46,602 nucleotides of DNA from a virus, in the IMG/VR virus record IMGVR_UViG_3300032236_001956, positions 1-46,602 of that record. One strand, given 5' to 3'. Under the pieces are notes generated by a model. That model ran no database searches and was not told where the DNA came from. It saw only the letters and a program-made list of their open reading frames with translations. Shown one piece after another: positions 15,057 through 23,337 of the stretch (its first letter is position 1; every line of letters begins with the position of its first letter). The translations under genes were made by a program, and so were the position numbers.

Positions 15057-15491
15057 TAATAGGCACCCCATAGGCACATAATTTATCCCACATACTGGCA
15101 CTATCATTAGCAGCGTAAGGCTGCCGGCGCCCAAGGATTTCAGCGATCACACTGCGCCCGGAGGAATCATCAGATCAGCCTCTGCCAGAAGAATTCAGAT
15201 AAAAGGACCACAACTCTGACAGACATGTCATTTGTGGTGTTGTAAACAGATGTTTGGTAGTCTGTTACAGCAGCTTGGACAACCATAACCGTACGGACCT
15301 TTCACAGGTCGAAGAACATATCCACAAGCAGGGAATTCGGCGTACCGCCCCGCTGCCGCAAGGCTAGGATGCTACCAAATGGCGGAAGCGACTCACATGA
15401 TTGCGCTCCGACCGGATCTTTTTCCGCGTCGGGAAAGTCATGGCTCACGATCTACATGAATGCTAATGCTTCGCCAATTAAAATTAAAAAC
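15057..15491 (+). ncRNA. candidate large structured noncoding RNA
   Basis: No reading frame of useful length occurs here on either strand, although genes are otherwise packed end to end. Many local stems can be drawn: 15110-15124 (GCAGC/GCTGC), 15124-15161 (CCGGCGC with a G-rich partner), a two-tier hairpin 15207-15238 (ACCACAA/TTGTGGT outside TGACA/TGTCA), 15242-15268 (8 bp with one bulge), 15296-15310 (GACC/GGTC), 15351-15390 (CGCT-G-CCGC with GCGG-A-AGCG) and 15408-15432 (CCGAC and CGGA with TCCG and GTCGG). ATAGGCAC occurs twice at the 5' end (15059 and 15070). The plus strand is favoured because the minus operon has its own terminator at 15492-15523. It could be a standalone RNA or the 3' part of the upstream gene's transcript. 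No family was matched. Confidence 0.45.
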
Positions 15492-15523
15492 GATTTGCAA
15501 GTTACGCTAGTAACTTGCAAATC
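15492..15523 (-). terminator. intrinsic terminator of the gp26-like operon
   Basis: A perfect 14-bp stem, GATTTGCAAGTTAC with its complement, around a 4-base loop. On the minus strand it is followed by GTTTTTAATTTT, a good U-tract. It ends the minus-strand operon 24 bases after the last stop. In the plus direction no U-tract follows directly, so it would be a stable 3' hairpin. Confidence 0.8.
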
Positions 15524-15547
15524 AGTGGTTAGGCTTGCCTAACCACT
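15524..15547. terminator. second perfect hairpin next to the terminator
   Basis: AGTGGTTAGG and its complement (10 bp, 11 if the GC next to the loop pairs) lie base-to-base against the terminator hairpin and touch the stop codon of the minus-strand gene. Two stacked perfect hairpins are more than termination needs; it may protect an RNA 3' end. Confidence 0.55.
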
Positions 15548-15765
15548 TATAACAATGATTTTTTATCGGGATTCATGGAAGCATAATGTTTTTCAATCAC
15601 CTTGCTCATGATCTTGCGTTGGTCCCATGTAAGCAACCAGGCATCATTATAGCCCAATCCACCTTGCATGTAAAACACCAAACTAGCAATATCCGTTTCA
15701 ATAAGTTTCCTGTTGGATTCCATGCTCTTGAGAAGTTCTCCTATTAATTCGGGATCACCTGTCAA
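15547..15765 (-). CDS. small tail/baseplate assembly protein
   Basis: The 72-residue product begins MTGDPELIGELLKSMESN and ends WDQRKIMSKVIEKHYASMN. The pattern of a short acidic helix, then GYNDAW and an HY motif, resembles small proteins that accompany gp26-like or tape-measure genes in T4-like phages and are thought to act as assembly chaperones. Its ATG overlaps the stop of the gp26-like gene by 4 bases (ATGA), so the two are translationally coupled. The function is inferred from position only. Confidence 0.6.
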   Translation of the reverse strand: MTGDPELIGELLKSMESNRKLIETDIASLVFYMQGGLGYNDAWLLTWDQRKIMSKVIEKHYASMNPDKKSLL

Positions 15766-16616
15766 GAGCGTTTGGCGAAAAAACTTATGGGATCATAGCT
15801 TACATTGTCTTGCCATGTAAATTGGCAAGATTCGCATTGAATGGATATCTGTTTACGTGGACCGCATTTATTTAAATCATCAACCGCTTGCATGACTTTT
15901 TCTGCCTGTTGATTAGTGATATTCATGAGCCATTCGGTAATAAATGCAGGGTCACTAACATGCTCATTGGTTGATAAGATTTCAACACTGGTAATGCTAC
16001 CTGCTACCAATCTATATGTAAGCAAACTGATGCGATCCACTGCTTCTGCCATTATTTCGGCACGGGCGAATTCGTTGGGATTGGGATTGTTGGCATCAAA
16101 CGCTCTCAGGATTTTTTCTTCTTCAAATTCCCGCTGTATAAAGATGCTGCGTTGTTGGAAGTTATAGGGTTTTACGTGTACTCGCAAAGTTTCATCAATG
16201 CTAACCACACCATCTTGATTATCAATCATGGTTTGTCCATCTAGTATCGATTGACATTGTAAATCAAAATTGCATTCAGCACCACAGCTGGGGCATATGC
16301 GATTGATTTCCATTGCACCGTTATTGCTGGCCATTTTCATGCCCACAAATATTGCCTCGAGGTCAGGCATCAACAGCGCATTGACATTGTGAACGTCTGG
16401 AACACAGTTCTGTATAACCTTTTTCAAAGCTTCTCCGTTAAGCATGGCATCTGGTGTATTCAACAATACATCATCTCTGGCTGTGAGGCCCAAGATCGCA
16501 ATTTCATTATTGGCAGTTAAGGTAATGTCCTGTGGTTGATACCATTTTCCTTGAGTAGGCAGCGCAATATATGTTGAAGCTTGACGAAAGTAGCTTTGCA
16601 GGGGGTTAGGTGTCAT
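15762..16616 (-). CDS. 26: baseplate hub protein gp26-like
   Basis: The 284-residue product begins with YIALPTQGKWYQPQDITL, then ILGLTARDDVLLNTPDAMLN, and has CPSCGAEC about 110 residues in and CESCQFTW near the end. This is the pattern of the family annotated as gp26 baseplate hub subunit in cyanophages and other T4-like phages. The two Cys pairs probably bind one zinc. T4 gp26 is shorter (208). It is co-transcribed with the small assembly gene from a late promoter at 16650-16657 and lies back to back with the tape measure gene, as baseplate hub genes often do. Confidence 0.75.
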   Translation of the reverse strand: MTPNPLQSYFRQASTYIALPTQGKWYQPQDITLTANNEIAILGLTARDDVLLNTPDAMLNGEALKKVIQNCVPDVHNVNALLMPDLEAIFVGMKMASNNGAMEINRICPSCGAECNFDLQCQSILDGQTMIDNQDGVVSIDETLRVHVKPYNFQQRSIFIQREFEEEKILRAFDANNPNPNEFARAEIMAEAVDRISLLTYRLVAGSITSVEILSTNEHVSDPAFITEWLMNITNQQAEKVMQAVDDLNKCGPRKQISIQCESCQFTWQDNVSYDPISFFAKRS

Positions 16617-16627
16617 GAATTTCTTTC

Positions 16628-16635
16628 ACTAAATA
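16628..16635 (+). promoter_or_regulatory. T4-type late promoter of the tape measure gene
   Basis: ACTAAATA, predicted +1 at 16641. It overlaps the leader of the divergent gp26-like operon, whose own late promoter is at 16650-16657; the two face away from each other with crossed start sites. Confidence 0.65.
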
Positions 16636-16649
16636 TTGAAGATACGTGA

Positions 16650-16657
16650 TATTTATC
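16650..16657 (-). promoter_or_regulatory. T4-type late promoter of the gp26-like operon
   Basis: GATAAATA on the minus strand, predicted +1 at 16644, 28 bases before the ATG at 16616. Confidence 0.7.
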
Positions 16658-16681
16658 ACTAAGATCGCACCGGGAAATGCA

Positions 16682-19060
16682 ATGACCATATTAGACGATG
16701 CTATAGCTTTGAGTATTAAACCAGAATACATGTGGGCCAAAGAATCCACAATGCTAAAAATTCTGGCAAAACTTCCTGGTCGTGAGCCTGGATCTAGCGG
16801 GGCCGATCCCCAACAAGTGCTCAGTGACACAATTCAAAAGGCCCCAGTAAATTGGAAAAAGACTCTGGAAGGAGTTGGGACCACTTGGACATATATGTTG
16901 AAATCGGGCATAAGCGGGCCCAGCGGCATATTTGACGCATTGGGAAGAAGTGCCCAAAGTGTATCTGGTAATTTACAACACGTTAATCTAGAATATTCCA
17001 AGGCGTTTGGTACAGTAGCAGTTGTATTAGAAACTTTCAGTCACAGTATTAAAGAGCTTTTCAAAGTCAATAAAGTATTTTTGGATGTTTACGAAAGCGG
17101 AGCAAGATTAGAAGGAGGCATGACTGGTCTCATGAGGGCCAGCATGGCCTCGGGGCAAACTGTTGAAGAATTTGGCTCGTTATTGGTCAAGCATAGTTCC
17201 ACTGTGGCAATTTTAGGTGCTCAGAGAACTCCCGAGCTTATCAAAAGATTTCAGGAATTGACAGGCCAAGGCGGTGAGCTTATGGCAACGCAGGGACAAG
17301 CCAATGAAATGTTCCTGCAAACAGCTGATATTATACAAAATAGTGGTGATATGGTGGGTATGTCCAACGACAAACTCATTGCCAGTAGTAAAGGTTTAAT
17401 TAAGGAAACTAGCGAACTCAGTAAAGAAACAGGACAAAGCAGAAAATCAATTTTAGATTTTGTCAGCAGCGTTACCAAAAGTGGCAGCACCTTCTTGTTG
17501 ACAAGTACTCTAAGCGAACAAGGTCAAAAGAACTTTCGCTCAGCCACCATTGAGGCTCAAAGATTTGGTCAAACAGCCGGCAAGATGTTAATAGATAACA
17601 TTCAAAAAATGGTAGCGGGCGGTGGCGGGCTTGGTTTGTTGGATGATAACTTTCGTACCATGGCAGCGGTTGTGCCTGGGGGTGTAGATGCATTACAAAA
17701 CTTGCAACAGGCAATTGATAGCGGAGATGAAAAGTCTGTAAAGTCAGCCATGGAAAAATTTGGAAGCACCATGGCTAATGCACCAAAGCCTCTGCGTGAG
17801 CAACTTATGAGAGCAATGCCCGAAATAGCCGGAGTCCTGGGCGACTTTGCTATGAATGAGAAAAAAATACAAGACAAAAGACAGCAAGAAATTAAACAAG
17901 ATAGAGCAGTTGCTCTGGCTTTGAATATTACAGAAGAACAAGCCCGTAAAAAAAGAACAGATAGAGAAGAAGCTCAACAAAAGGCAAGTGAAAACGCACA
18001 GCAACGTATGAATAATTTAGATTCGGCAACGAATGAATTGAATACGCAATTTCGCCTGATCTATGCTAACTTAGCCGAATCGTTGTTGCCCGCATTGAAT
18101 CTCTTTGCAACTTTCCTTAAAAAGGTTAGTGGTTTGTATACTGATTTGGATAAAAAAGTAAGTAACATAGTAGGACAGGAAGGTGGTGCTCTCACAACCG
18201 GTTTACTTGGCCTTGGCGCAGCAGGGTACGTTACCAAAAAAGGGTATAATTTCATGCGCAGAAGAAGTGCTGCTACTACACAACTACAACCACCCCCTGC
18301 CCCTCCGCCTTTAGAGCCTCCCACACCACCGCATAGCCCCAGACCTCCTACCCCTAATTCAGGCAGATTCAGCAGATTGGCTGGAAAAGGGGCGGGATTG
18401 GCAGCAGTGGGCGGCATAGCAGGTAATTTGGCTGGCGAAGCTATAGGAGGCACGGCAGGAACCGTTCTTAGTGGAGCAGCGACTGGAGCAGCACTGGGCG
18501 CGTCAATTGGTAGTATTTTTCCAGGTGCAGGAACTGCAATAGGAGCAGTGTTGGGCGGCCTGGCTGGTGGAGCATATAGTTATTATGAATCTGTTAAAGA
18601 TTCCAAGAAGGAGGAAGCAGCATCTGGGTTGCAACGAACTGGAAATCCTCTTGCAGATATAGATGCTATTCTCGAGGGCCGAGAAGGAATCAATGTCAGA
18701 TACACTGAAAGTGGCCGCGCCATGAGTGAGTTTAGCAGAGGATACAAGGAGGTAGTGGCAGCACTCAATTTGGGTATTGATAGCAGGAATCTCACTAATT
18801 TTTCACGACTGCAAGATTTGATTACAGGCAGAAGCGGTGGACTAATGGCCGGTGATTTTGCTGGCATGAATCTGGCTCAATTGACACAGACTCACTATGA
18901 GTCTTCTTCCAGTTATTATGACAGAAGTTTGGAAATTTGGAGAGATATTAGAAACTTGACTCAGGGAATGCGCGAGGATGTGAACAATCTCAAAGGCATG
19001 GTGGATACGTATCTCCGTAACTCACGAGTTGCACCAGCAGGATCTCCCCAAGCTAGGTAG
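16682..19060 (+). CDS. tail tape measure protein (gp29-like)
   Basis: The product has 792 residues. The ATG at 16682 is preferred over an upstream GTG at 16646, which would lie 5 bases after the predicted transcript start. It is long and mostly helical, with a charged coiled-coil stretch (KIQDKRQQEIKQDRAVAL and beyond, about 400-450), a proline-rich hinge (PPPAPPPLEPPTPPHSPRP, about 535-560) and a Gly/Ala-rich hydrophobic segment (about 575-635, AVGGIAGNLAGEAIGGTAG). This is the usual make-up of tape measures, whose hydrophobic part can insert in the host membrane. T4 gp29 has 590 residues. Tape-measure length sets tail length, so a longer tail than T4's is expected. Confidence 0.75.
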   Translation: MTILDDAIALSIKPEYMWAKESTMLKILAKLPGREPGSSGADPQQVLSDTIQKAPVNWKKTLEGVGTTWTYMLKSGISGPSGIFDALGRSAQSVSGNLQHVNLEYSKAFGTVAVVLETFSHSIKELFKVNKVFLDVYESGARLEGGMTGLMRASMASGQTVEEFGSLLVKHSSTVAILGAQRTPELIKRFQELTGQGGELMATQGQANEMFLQTADIIQNSGDMVGMSNDKLIASSKGLIKETSELSKETGQSRKSILDFVSSVTKSGSTFLLTSTLSEQGQKNFRSATIEAQRFGQTAGKMLIDNIQKMVAGGGGLGLLDDNFRTMAAVVPGGVDALQNLQQAIDSGDEKSVKSAMEKFGSTMANAPKPLREQLMRAMPEIAGVLGDFAMNEKKIQDKRQQEIKQDRAVALALNITEEQARKKRTDREEAQQKASENAQQRMNNLDSATNELNTQFRLIYANLAESLLPALNLFATFLKKVSGLYTDLDKKVSNIVGQEGGALTTGLLGLGAAGYVTKKGYNFMRRRSAATTQLQPPPAPPPLEPPTPPHSPRPPTPNSGRFSRLAGKGAGLAAVGGIAGNLAGEAIGGTAGTVLSGAATGAALGASIGSIFPGAGTAIGAVLGGLAGGAYSYYESVKDSKKEEAASGLQRTGNPLADIDAILEGREGINVRYTESGRAMSEFSRGYKEVVAALNLGIDSRNLTNFSRLQDLITGRSGGLMAGDFAGMNLAQLTQTHYESSSSYYDRSLEIWRDIRNLTQGMREDVNNLKGMVDTYLRNSRVAPAGSPQAR

Positions 19061-19079
19061 GTAACACACTGGATATCAC

Positions 19080-19087
19080 GCTAAATA
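19080..19087 (+). promoter_or_regulatory. T4-type late promoter of gene 20
   Basis: GCTAAATA, predicted +1 at 19093, 20 bases before the portal gene ATG. Confidence 0.65.
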
Positions 19088-19112
19088 ACCAACAAACAAG
19101 TTTGGAAACACT

Positions 19113-20888
19113 ATGTCATCTTGGAAGAAATACTTCAGCGCAGTACCCAGTCAAAGCCGCACGGTTCGCACGGCTACTAATCGCACATCTGACGGGCACG
19201 GCGGCACAAGCAGCAAATACTCAAGCTACCTTCCCGAAGTCTATAGCGGTGCGCCCAACCGCGTTGAACGTTACGTCCAATATGAGCAGATGGACCTTGA
19301 CACTGAAATCAACAAAGCACTGGACGTTATCAGTGATTTCAGCACACAGAACTTTGGCAAAGAGGATGAGCCATTTACTATCGTGTACAAAGACAACCTC
19401 ACAGAAACAGAAATCACACTGTTAAAGGACAGTTTGTCACAGTGGTGTGCTCTAAATAAGTGGCAACAGAGGCTGTGGCGTGCATTCCGCAACGTAATCA
19501 AGTATGGCGATCAGATGTATATCCGTGATCCTGAAACCTTTGAGTTGATCTGGGTGGATCCCACCAAGGTGGAAAAGATCATTGTAAACGAAAACCGCGG
19601 CAAAGACATCCAACAGTATGTGATTAGAGACATTGACTTGAACCTGCAAAGCATGGTGGCAACCAGCATGCTGGTGCATGACCAATACAGTTTCCCAGGT
19701 GGTTATCCACGCAGCAGTAACCCCGCCAGCGGCGCCGGCACTGTGAATTATGGTGTCAGCACCAGCCCTGGCAGCCGCAGCAGCCGTTTCAACTTGCCCG
19801 ACAACAACTATGCCATTGACGGCACTCATGTGGTGCACCTCAGCTTGAGTGAAGGCATGGACAATCAGTGGCCTTTTGGCACCAGCATCCTTGAAAGCAT
19901 CTACAAAGTCTACAAGCAGAAAGATCTCCTGGAAGACTCGATTATCATCTACCGCATTGTGCGTGCTCCCGAACGCCGCATCTTCTACATTGATGTGGGT
20001 AACTTGCAGGGACCACGTGCCATGCAGTATGTGGAACGCATCAAAAACGAAATCTATCAGCGCAGAATCCCCAACAGAACTGGCGGCGGCGCCAGTGTTT
20101 TGGACGCAGCATACAGTCCTATTGCCATAAATGAAGATTTCTTCCTGGCACAGAACGCCGAGGGCAAGGGCAGCCGTATCGAAACCCTGCCCGGTGGTGA
20201 AAATCTGGGTCAGATTGACGATTTGAAGTATTTCAACAACAAAATGATCCGCGGCCTGGGTATTCCATCAAGCTATTTGCCAACTGGGCCCGATGACGGC
20301 ACAGCAGTATTCAGCGACGGCAAAGTGGGCACTGCATTTGTGCAGGAATATCGCTTCACCAAGTATTGCCAGCGACTGCAAAACCTCATGGCTCCCATAT
20401 TTGACAAGGAATTCAAACTGTTCCTCAAGCATCGTGGCATTGAAATACAAAGCAGCCTGTTTGATTTGCAGTTCTGGGAGCCACAGAGTTTCAGCGATTA
20501 TCGCAAGATTCAAAAGGACAGTGAGCACATCAACTTGTTCACCAGCATCATGGGCAGCGATGCAGGCAAATATATCAGCAAGCGTTACGCCTTGGTGCGT
20601 TACCTGGGCTGGACCGAAGAAGATGTCTTGGAAAACGAAAAGAAGTTCCAGGAAGAAAACGCCGACAAAGTCAAAGCCAAGACTGGCAAGGCTCCCAGCG
20701 ATCAAGGCGGCGGCGTGGGCTTGGAAAACGTGGGCATCCGCGACATTGGCGGGCCCGAAGCCGACCTGGGCCTGCCTGGCGAACCCGGAGCAGAACTTGG
20801 TGGAGCAGAACTGGGTGGTGAAGCACCGCCTGGTGGAGAACTAGCAGGAGGGGCAGCGCCACCTCCGCCCCCGGGAGGAGGATTGTAA
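19113..20888 (+). CDS. 20: portal vertex protein gp20
   Basis: The 591-residue product has the typical gp20 segments: YVQYEQMDLDTEINKALDVI, LSQWCALNKWQQRLWRAFRN, YGDQMYIRDP and ERRIFYIDVGNLQ. The portal is the dodecameric ring at the head vertex through which DNA is packaged and ejected, and it initiates prohead assembly. The body matches T4 gp20 (524 residues) in layout. The last 60 residues are a low-complexity Gly/Pro/Glu tail ending PPPPPGGGL; its codons also supply the GGAGGAGG ribosome binding site of the next gene. It opens the head cassette that continues to the major capsid protein. Confidence 0.95.
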   Translation: MSSWKKYFSAVPSQSRTVRTATNRTSDGHGGTSSKYSSYLPEVYSGAPNRVERYVQYEQMDLDTEINKALDVISDFSTQNFGKEDEPFTIVYKDNLTETEITLLKDSLSQWCALNKWQQRLWRAFRNVIKYGDQMYIRDPETFELIWVDPTKVEKIIVNENRGKDIQQYVIRDIDLNLQSMVATSMLVHDQYSFPGGYPRSSNPASGAGTVNYGVSTSPGSRSSRFNLPDNNYAIDGTHVVHLSLSEGMDNQWPFGTSILESIYKVYKQKDLLEDSIIIYRIVRAPERRIFYIDVGNLQGPRAMQYVERIKNEIYQRRIPNRTGGGASVLDAAYSPIAINEDFFLAQNAEGKGSRIETLPGGENLGQIDDLKYFNNKMIRGLGIPSSYLPTGPDDGTAVFSDGKVGTAFVQEYRFTKYCQRLQNLMAPIFDKEFKLFLKHRGIEIQSSLFDLQFWEPQSFSDYRKIQKDSEHINLFTSIMGSDAGKYISKRYALVRYLGWTEEDVLENEKKFQEENADKVKAKTGKAPSDQGGGVGLENVGIRDIGGPEADLGLPGEPGAELGGAELGGEAPPGGELAGGAAPPPPPGGGL

Positions 20889-20889
20889 C

Positions 20890-21105
20890 ATGCAAGCTGA
20901 AGAAATTGGATACACAGATCCAGCACAGGACCAATTTACACAACGTAAGATGTCCAATAGCCGCAAGCCCAAAATCACTTTGGCGCATCTCAATAGACTC
21001 AAGAAGATGCGAGCTGCCAAGGATCTGGAAACACTGATGCGTCAAGATTTGATGCAGTTGATGTATGGTGCACCAGAAGAACAATCGGGAGGCATGGGGC
21101 TTTAA
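20890..21105 (+). CDS. small prohead core-region protein (gp67 position)
   Basis: The 71-residue basic protein ends KITLAHLNRLKKMRAAKDLE followed by LMQLMYGAPEEQSGG. Short proteins with this RLKKMR ... LYGxPEEQ pattern sit directly after gene 20 in many T4-like phages, where T4 has gene 67, a prohead core component. It starts 2 bases after the portal stop with a strong GGAGGAGG in the end of gene 20. The core role is inferred from position. Confidence 0.65.
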   Translation: MQAEEIGYTDPAQDQFTQRKMSNSRKPKITLAHLNRLKKMRAAKDLETLMRQDLMQLMYGAPEEQSGGMGL

Positions 21106-21106
21106 T

Positions 21107-22192
21107 ATGACCTATACATTGTACGTTGCTGGAAAAGGCAACATCAGCGTTGCTGATAGCAAACTTAATACCACAGACACAAGTTTGGCATTGCCTGGTC
21201 GCAATACAACCAATTATGGACTGTCGTTGAATCAAAATCTCATTAATTTGTTGCAAAATTTTGCCGGACTTAATGAACCTGCGCAGCCTGCCATGGGTCA
21301 ATTATGGTACGATACCAACAAAAATGATCTCAAAATATACAACGGCAGCTTGTGGGCCAGTATTACCCCTGCATGGGATGAATATGCTGGCAGTCATGTA
21401 ATTCAGATACCTTATGGACTTGATTGGTATTACATGACGGCAATTGTCAGCCAACAAAAGATTGTGGGCATCTATAGTGAGCAGGCATTTACTCCCTCAG
21501 AACTTCCCTACACTATTGATATTGGTGGCATAAGCTATGACGTTGCCAGTAGATTCCCATTGGGAATTGCACAAGGATTGACCATGGCAACGGAGAATGG
21601 CAATTTGTATGCTATGACAGGCATAGCCAGCCAGTCACAAAAGCTATCAGTTGCCCGTAATATCACCCTAATTGGTGATATCTCAGGGGAAGTTCTGTTT
21701 GACGGCAGTGCCAATGCCACAATTATGACCAGTTTGAGTAATCTAAATGTAGCCGGCACATATAATCAAGTGCGAGTGGACAACACCGGCAGAGTAATAT
21801 CCGGCAACGTAAATCTGGGCAGCACAGACATCACCAGCGCTTTGGGGTATACTCCAATTGGCAGCATACAAATAGGTGGAGACGTTGGGGCACAAACTGG
21901 AATAAACGGCAGTGTTTATACTATCAATGTATCTATAGCCAACAGCGGCGTCACAGCGGGAACTTATAACAGTGTAACAGTAGATAAAAGAGGGATTGTG
22001 GTTGATGCTGCTGTAAGTTTGGACTTACCGCAATATGGCATCATCATGTGGCCACAAACTTACGCAGTGCCAACAAATTTTGCTATTTGTAATGGTCAAA
22101 CTGTAACTGGGGCTAATAGCGTGGTAATCAAGACTCCTGATTTGAGAACCTATACCATTGGGGCAACCACGTTTATTATGAGAATTAGTTAA
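21107..22192 (+). CDS. fibre-like virion protein with collar-type C-terminus
   Basis: The start at 21107 overlaps the preceding stop region with GGGGC 8 bases upstream. The product has 361 residues. The N-terminus has the motif TDTSLALPGRNTTNYGLSLN then LLQNFAGLNEPAQPAMGQLW, a conserved attachment module of many phage fibre and structural proteins. The middle is beta-rich with repeats of the type AGTYNSVTVDKRGIVV and AGTYNQVRVDNTGRVI. The end (QYGIIMWPQTYAVPTNFAIC, then KTPDLRTYTIG) is of the tail-collar type found at the tips of short fibres. It is unusual for this gene to lie between the portal and prohead core genes. A decoration or fibre role is inferred. Confidence 0.65.
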   Translation: MTYTLYVAGKGNISVADSKLNTTDTSLALPGRNTTNYGLSLNQNLINLLQNFAGLNEPAQPAMGQLWYDTNKNDLKIYNGSLWASITPAWDEYAGSHVIQIPYGLDWYYMTAIVSQQKIVGIYSEQAFTPSELPYTIDIGGISYDVASRFPLGIAQGLTMATENGNLYAMTGIASQSQKLSVARNITLIGDISGEVLFDGSANATIMTSLSNLNVAGTYNQVRVDNTGRVISGNVNLGSTDITSALGYTPIGSIQIGGDVGAQTGINGSVYTINVSIANSGVTAGTYNSVTVDKRGIVVDAAVSLDLPQYGIIMWPQTYAVPTNFAICNGQTVTGANSVVIKTPDLRTYTIGATTFIMRIS

Positions 22193-22227
22193 AAAATCAG
22201 TGATTTCAACATTTTTTGATTCAGCGG

Positions 22228-22235
22228 TGTAAATA
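22228..22235 (+). promoter_or_regulatory. T4-type late promoter
   Basis: TGTAAATA, predicted +1 at 22241, 33 bases before the acidic core protein start; AAGGAG at 22261-22266 follows. Confidence 0.6.
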
Positions 22236-22273
22236 TCTCTGAGTCTGTTTGGCTTTTAACAAGGAGCAATGAA

Positions 22274-23281
22274 ATGAGTAAAACAAAGTTGGAGAAGGTT
22301 TTAGAGCACCTGCTCAACAACCAAGAAGGGCAGGCAAAAGCCCTGCTACATCAAATCTTTATTGAAAAGGCACGTGCAATTCATGAAGATCTCATGACCC
22401 AAGAAGAGGGCGATGAGTTTGGCATGGACGGCAGCGGAAGCGACGAGGACGATTTCCTAGACGCAACCAAGCGCCACGACAGTGGCATCAGCAACGACGA
22501 AGATGAAATCGAATTCGAAGAAATCATGAGCGAAGAAGAGGACGACATGGCCACTGACGACGATGACATGGCCGATGTAGTTGATGATCAAGCCGGTGAA
22601 GACGACATGGACAGCGAAGACGACATGGACGACATGGGCGGCCAAGACGACATGGGCAGCGAAGCTGGTGAAATGCAAGGCATGGAAAAGGGCATTGATG
22701 CTCTGAGCAAGGCCCTGCAGGACCTGCAAACTGAGTTTGACCGTCTGCAAGGGCACGAAGCTGGCGAAGAACAAGCTGGTGAAGAAGGCGAAGACGACAT
22801 GGACTTCGGAGACGAAGAAGGTGGCGATGACGTCATGGACGGAGAAGAGGGTGAAGAAGGCGAAGTTGAGGAAGATTGGCTGCACGAGGAAGAAGACTGG
22901 GAAGATCTTGAGGAAGGTTTGAAGCTGGACGTTGTCACAGCAGACATGCTGAACCAACAGAAGACACCAGGAGAAGTTGGCAACGGCCCAAAGTTTGCAG
23001 GTGACGTTGGACGTGGCGTCAAAAGCCCACTACCAGCCAGCCAAAAGGACCGCATGGGCGCAGGCCCAGTCACCATGGGCAAGGGCGCAGAGAAGAGCGG
23101 CTATGAGCGTGAAAGCGCACCAAGCAGCGCAACTTTGAAGCACACTCAAGGCGACAACCGCCGCAGCAAGGCCACTCAAAACATGACACCTGTCAGCAAG
23201 GAAGGCGCAGCCGGCGCTCTGCTCAACAAGAGCACCGAAGGCAACAAGCGCAGCCCACTGAGCCGCGCTCCAGCAAAGTAA
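22274..23281 (+). CDS. acidic prohead core/scaffold protein (gp68 position)
   Basis: The 335-residue product starts MSKTKLEKVLEHLLNNQEGQ with a helix about 40 residues long, then has a very acidic central region (about 45-220) of repeated EDDMD, DDMGG and EEGEEGE units, then a basic C-terminal 110 residues (RRSKATQNM, NKRSPLSRAPAK). It lies between the portal and protease genes, where T4 has genes 67 and 68, which encode small prohead core proteins that are cleaved and expelled or retained. The acid/base split suggests interaction with scaffold and DNA. It is much longer than either T4 protein. Its ATG has AAGGAG 7 bases upstream. Confidence 0.65.
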   Translation: MSKTKLEKVLEHLLNNQEGQAKALLHQIFIEKARAIHEDLMTQEEGDEFGMDGSGSDEDDFLDATKRHDSGISNDEDEIEFEEIMSEEEDDMATDDDDMADVVDDQAGEDDMDSEDDMDDMGGQDDMGSEAGEMQGMEKGIDALSKALQDLQTEFDRLQGHEAGEEQAGEEGEDDMDFGDEEGGDDVMDGEEGEEGEVEEDWLHEEEDWEDLEEGLKLDVVTADMLNQQKTPGEVGNGPKFAGDVGRGVKSPLPASQKDRMGAGPVTMGKGAEKSGYERESAPSSATLKHTQGDNRRSKATQNMTPVSKEGAAGALLNKSTEGNKRSPLSRAPAK

Positions 23282-23300
23282 TTTTGCTGAAATAACTGTG

Positions 23301-23337
23301 AAAAAAGCTGTGGGGCCTTGCTTCCACAGCTTTTTTT
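23301..23337 (+). terminator. strong intrinsic terminator
   Basis: AAAAAAGCTGTGG (23301-23313) pairs with CCACAGCTTTTTTT (23324-23337) around a 10-base loop. The A-run/U-run makes it bidirectional in form. It separates the core gene from the protease operon. Confidence 0.85.

Noticed and set aside
15326-15450. Resemblance to a cobalamin riboswitch (AGGGAA, then CCGCAA, then GGGAAAGTCAT)
   Set aside because: The B12 box and the GGUG/AAUCC part are missing or altered, and the next downstream gene is on the opposite strand, so there is nothing to regulate.
15057-15546. CRISPR, TIGR-type or other tandem guide array
   Set aside because: Apart from ATAGGCAC twice, no regularly spaced repeats are present.
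22193-22226. A/T-rich inverted sequence after the fibre-like gene as terminator
   Set aside because: The best pairing is about 6 bp of A-T and does not line up with the T-run.
22457-23082. Ser-rich and Val/Phe-rich minus ORFs opposite the acidic core gene
   Set aside because: They are complements of GAx-rich codons; shadows.
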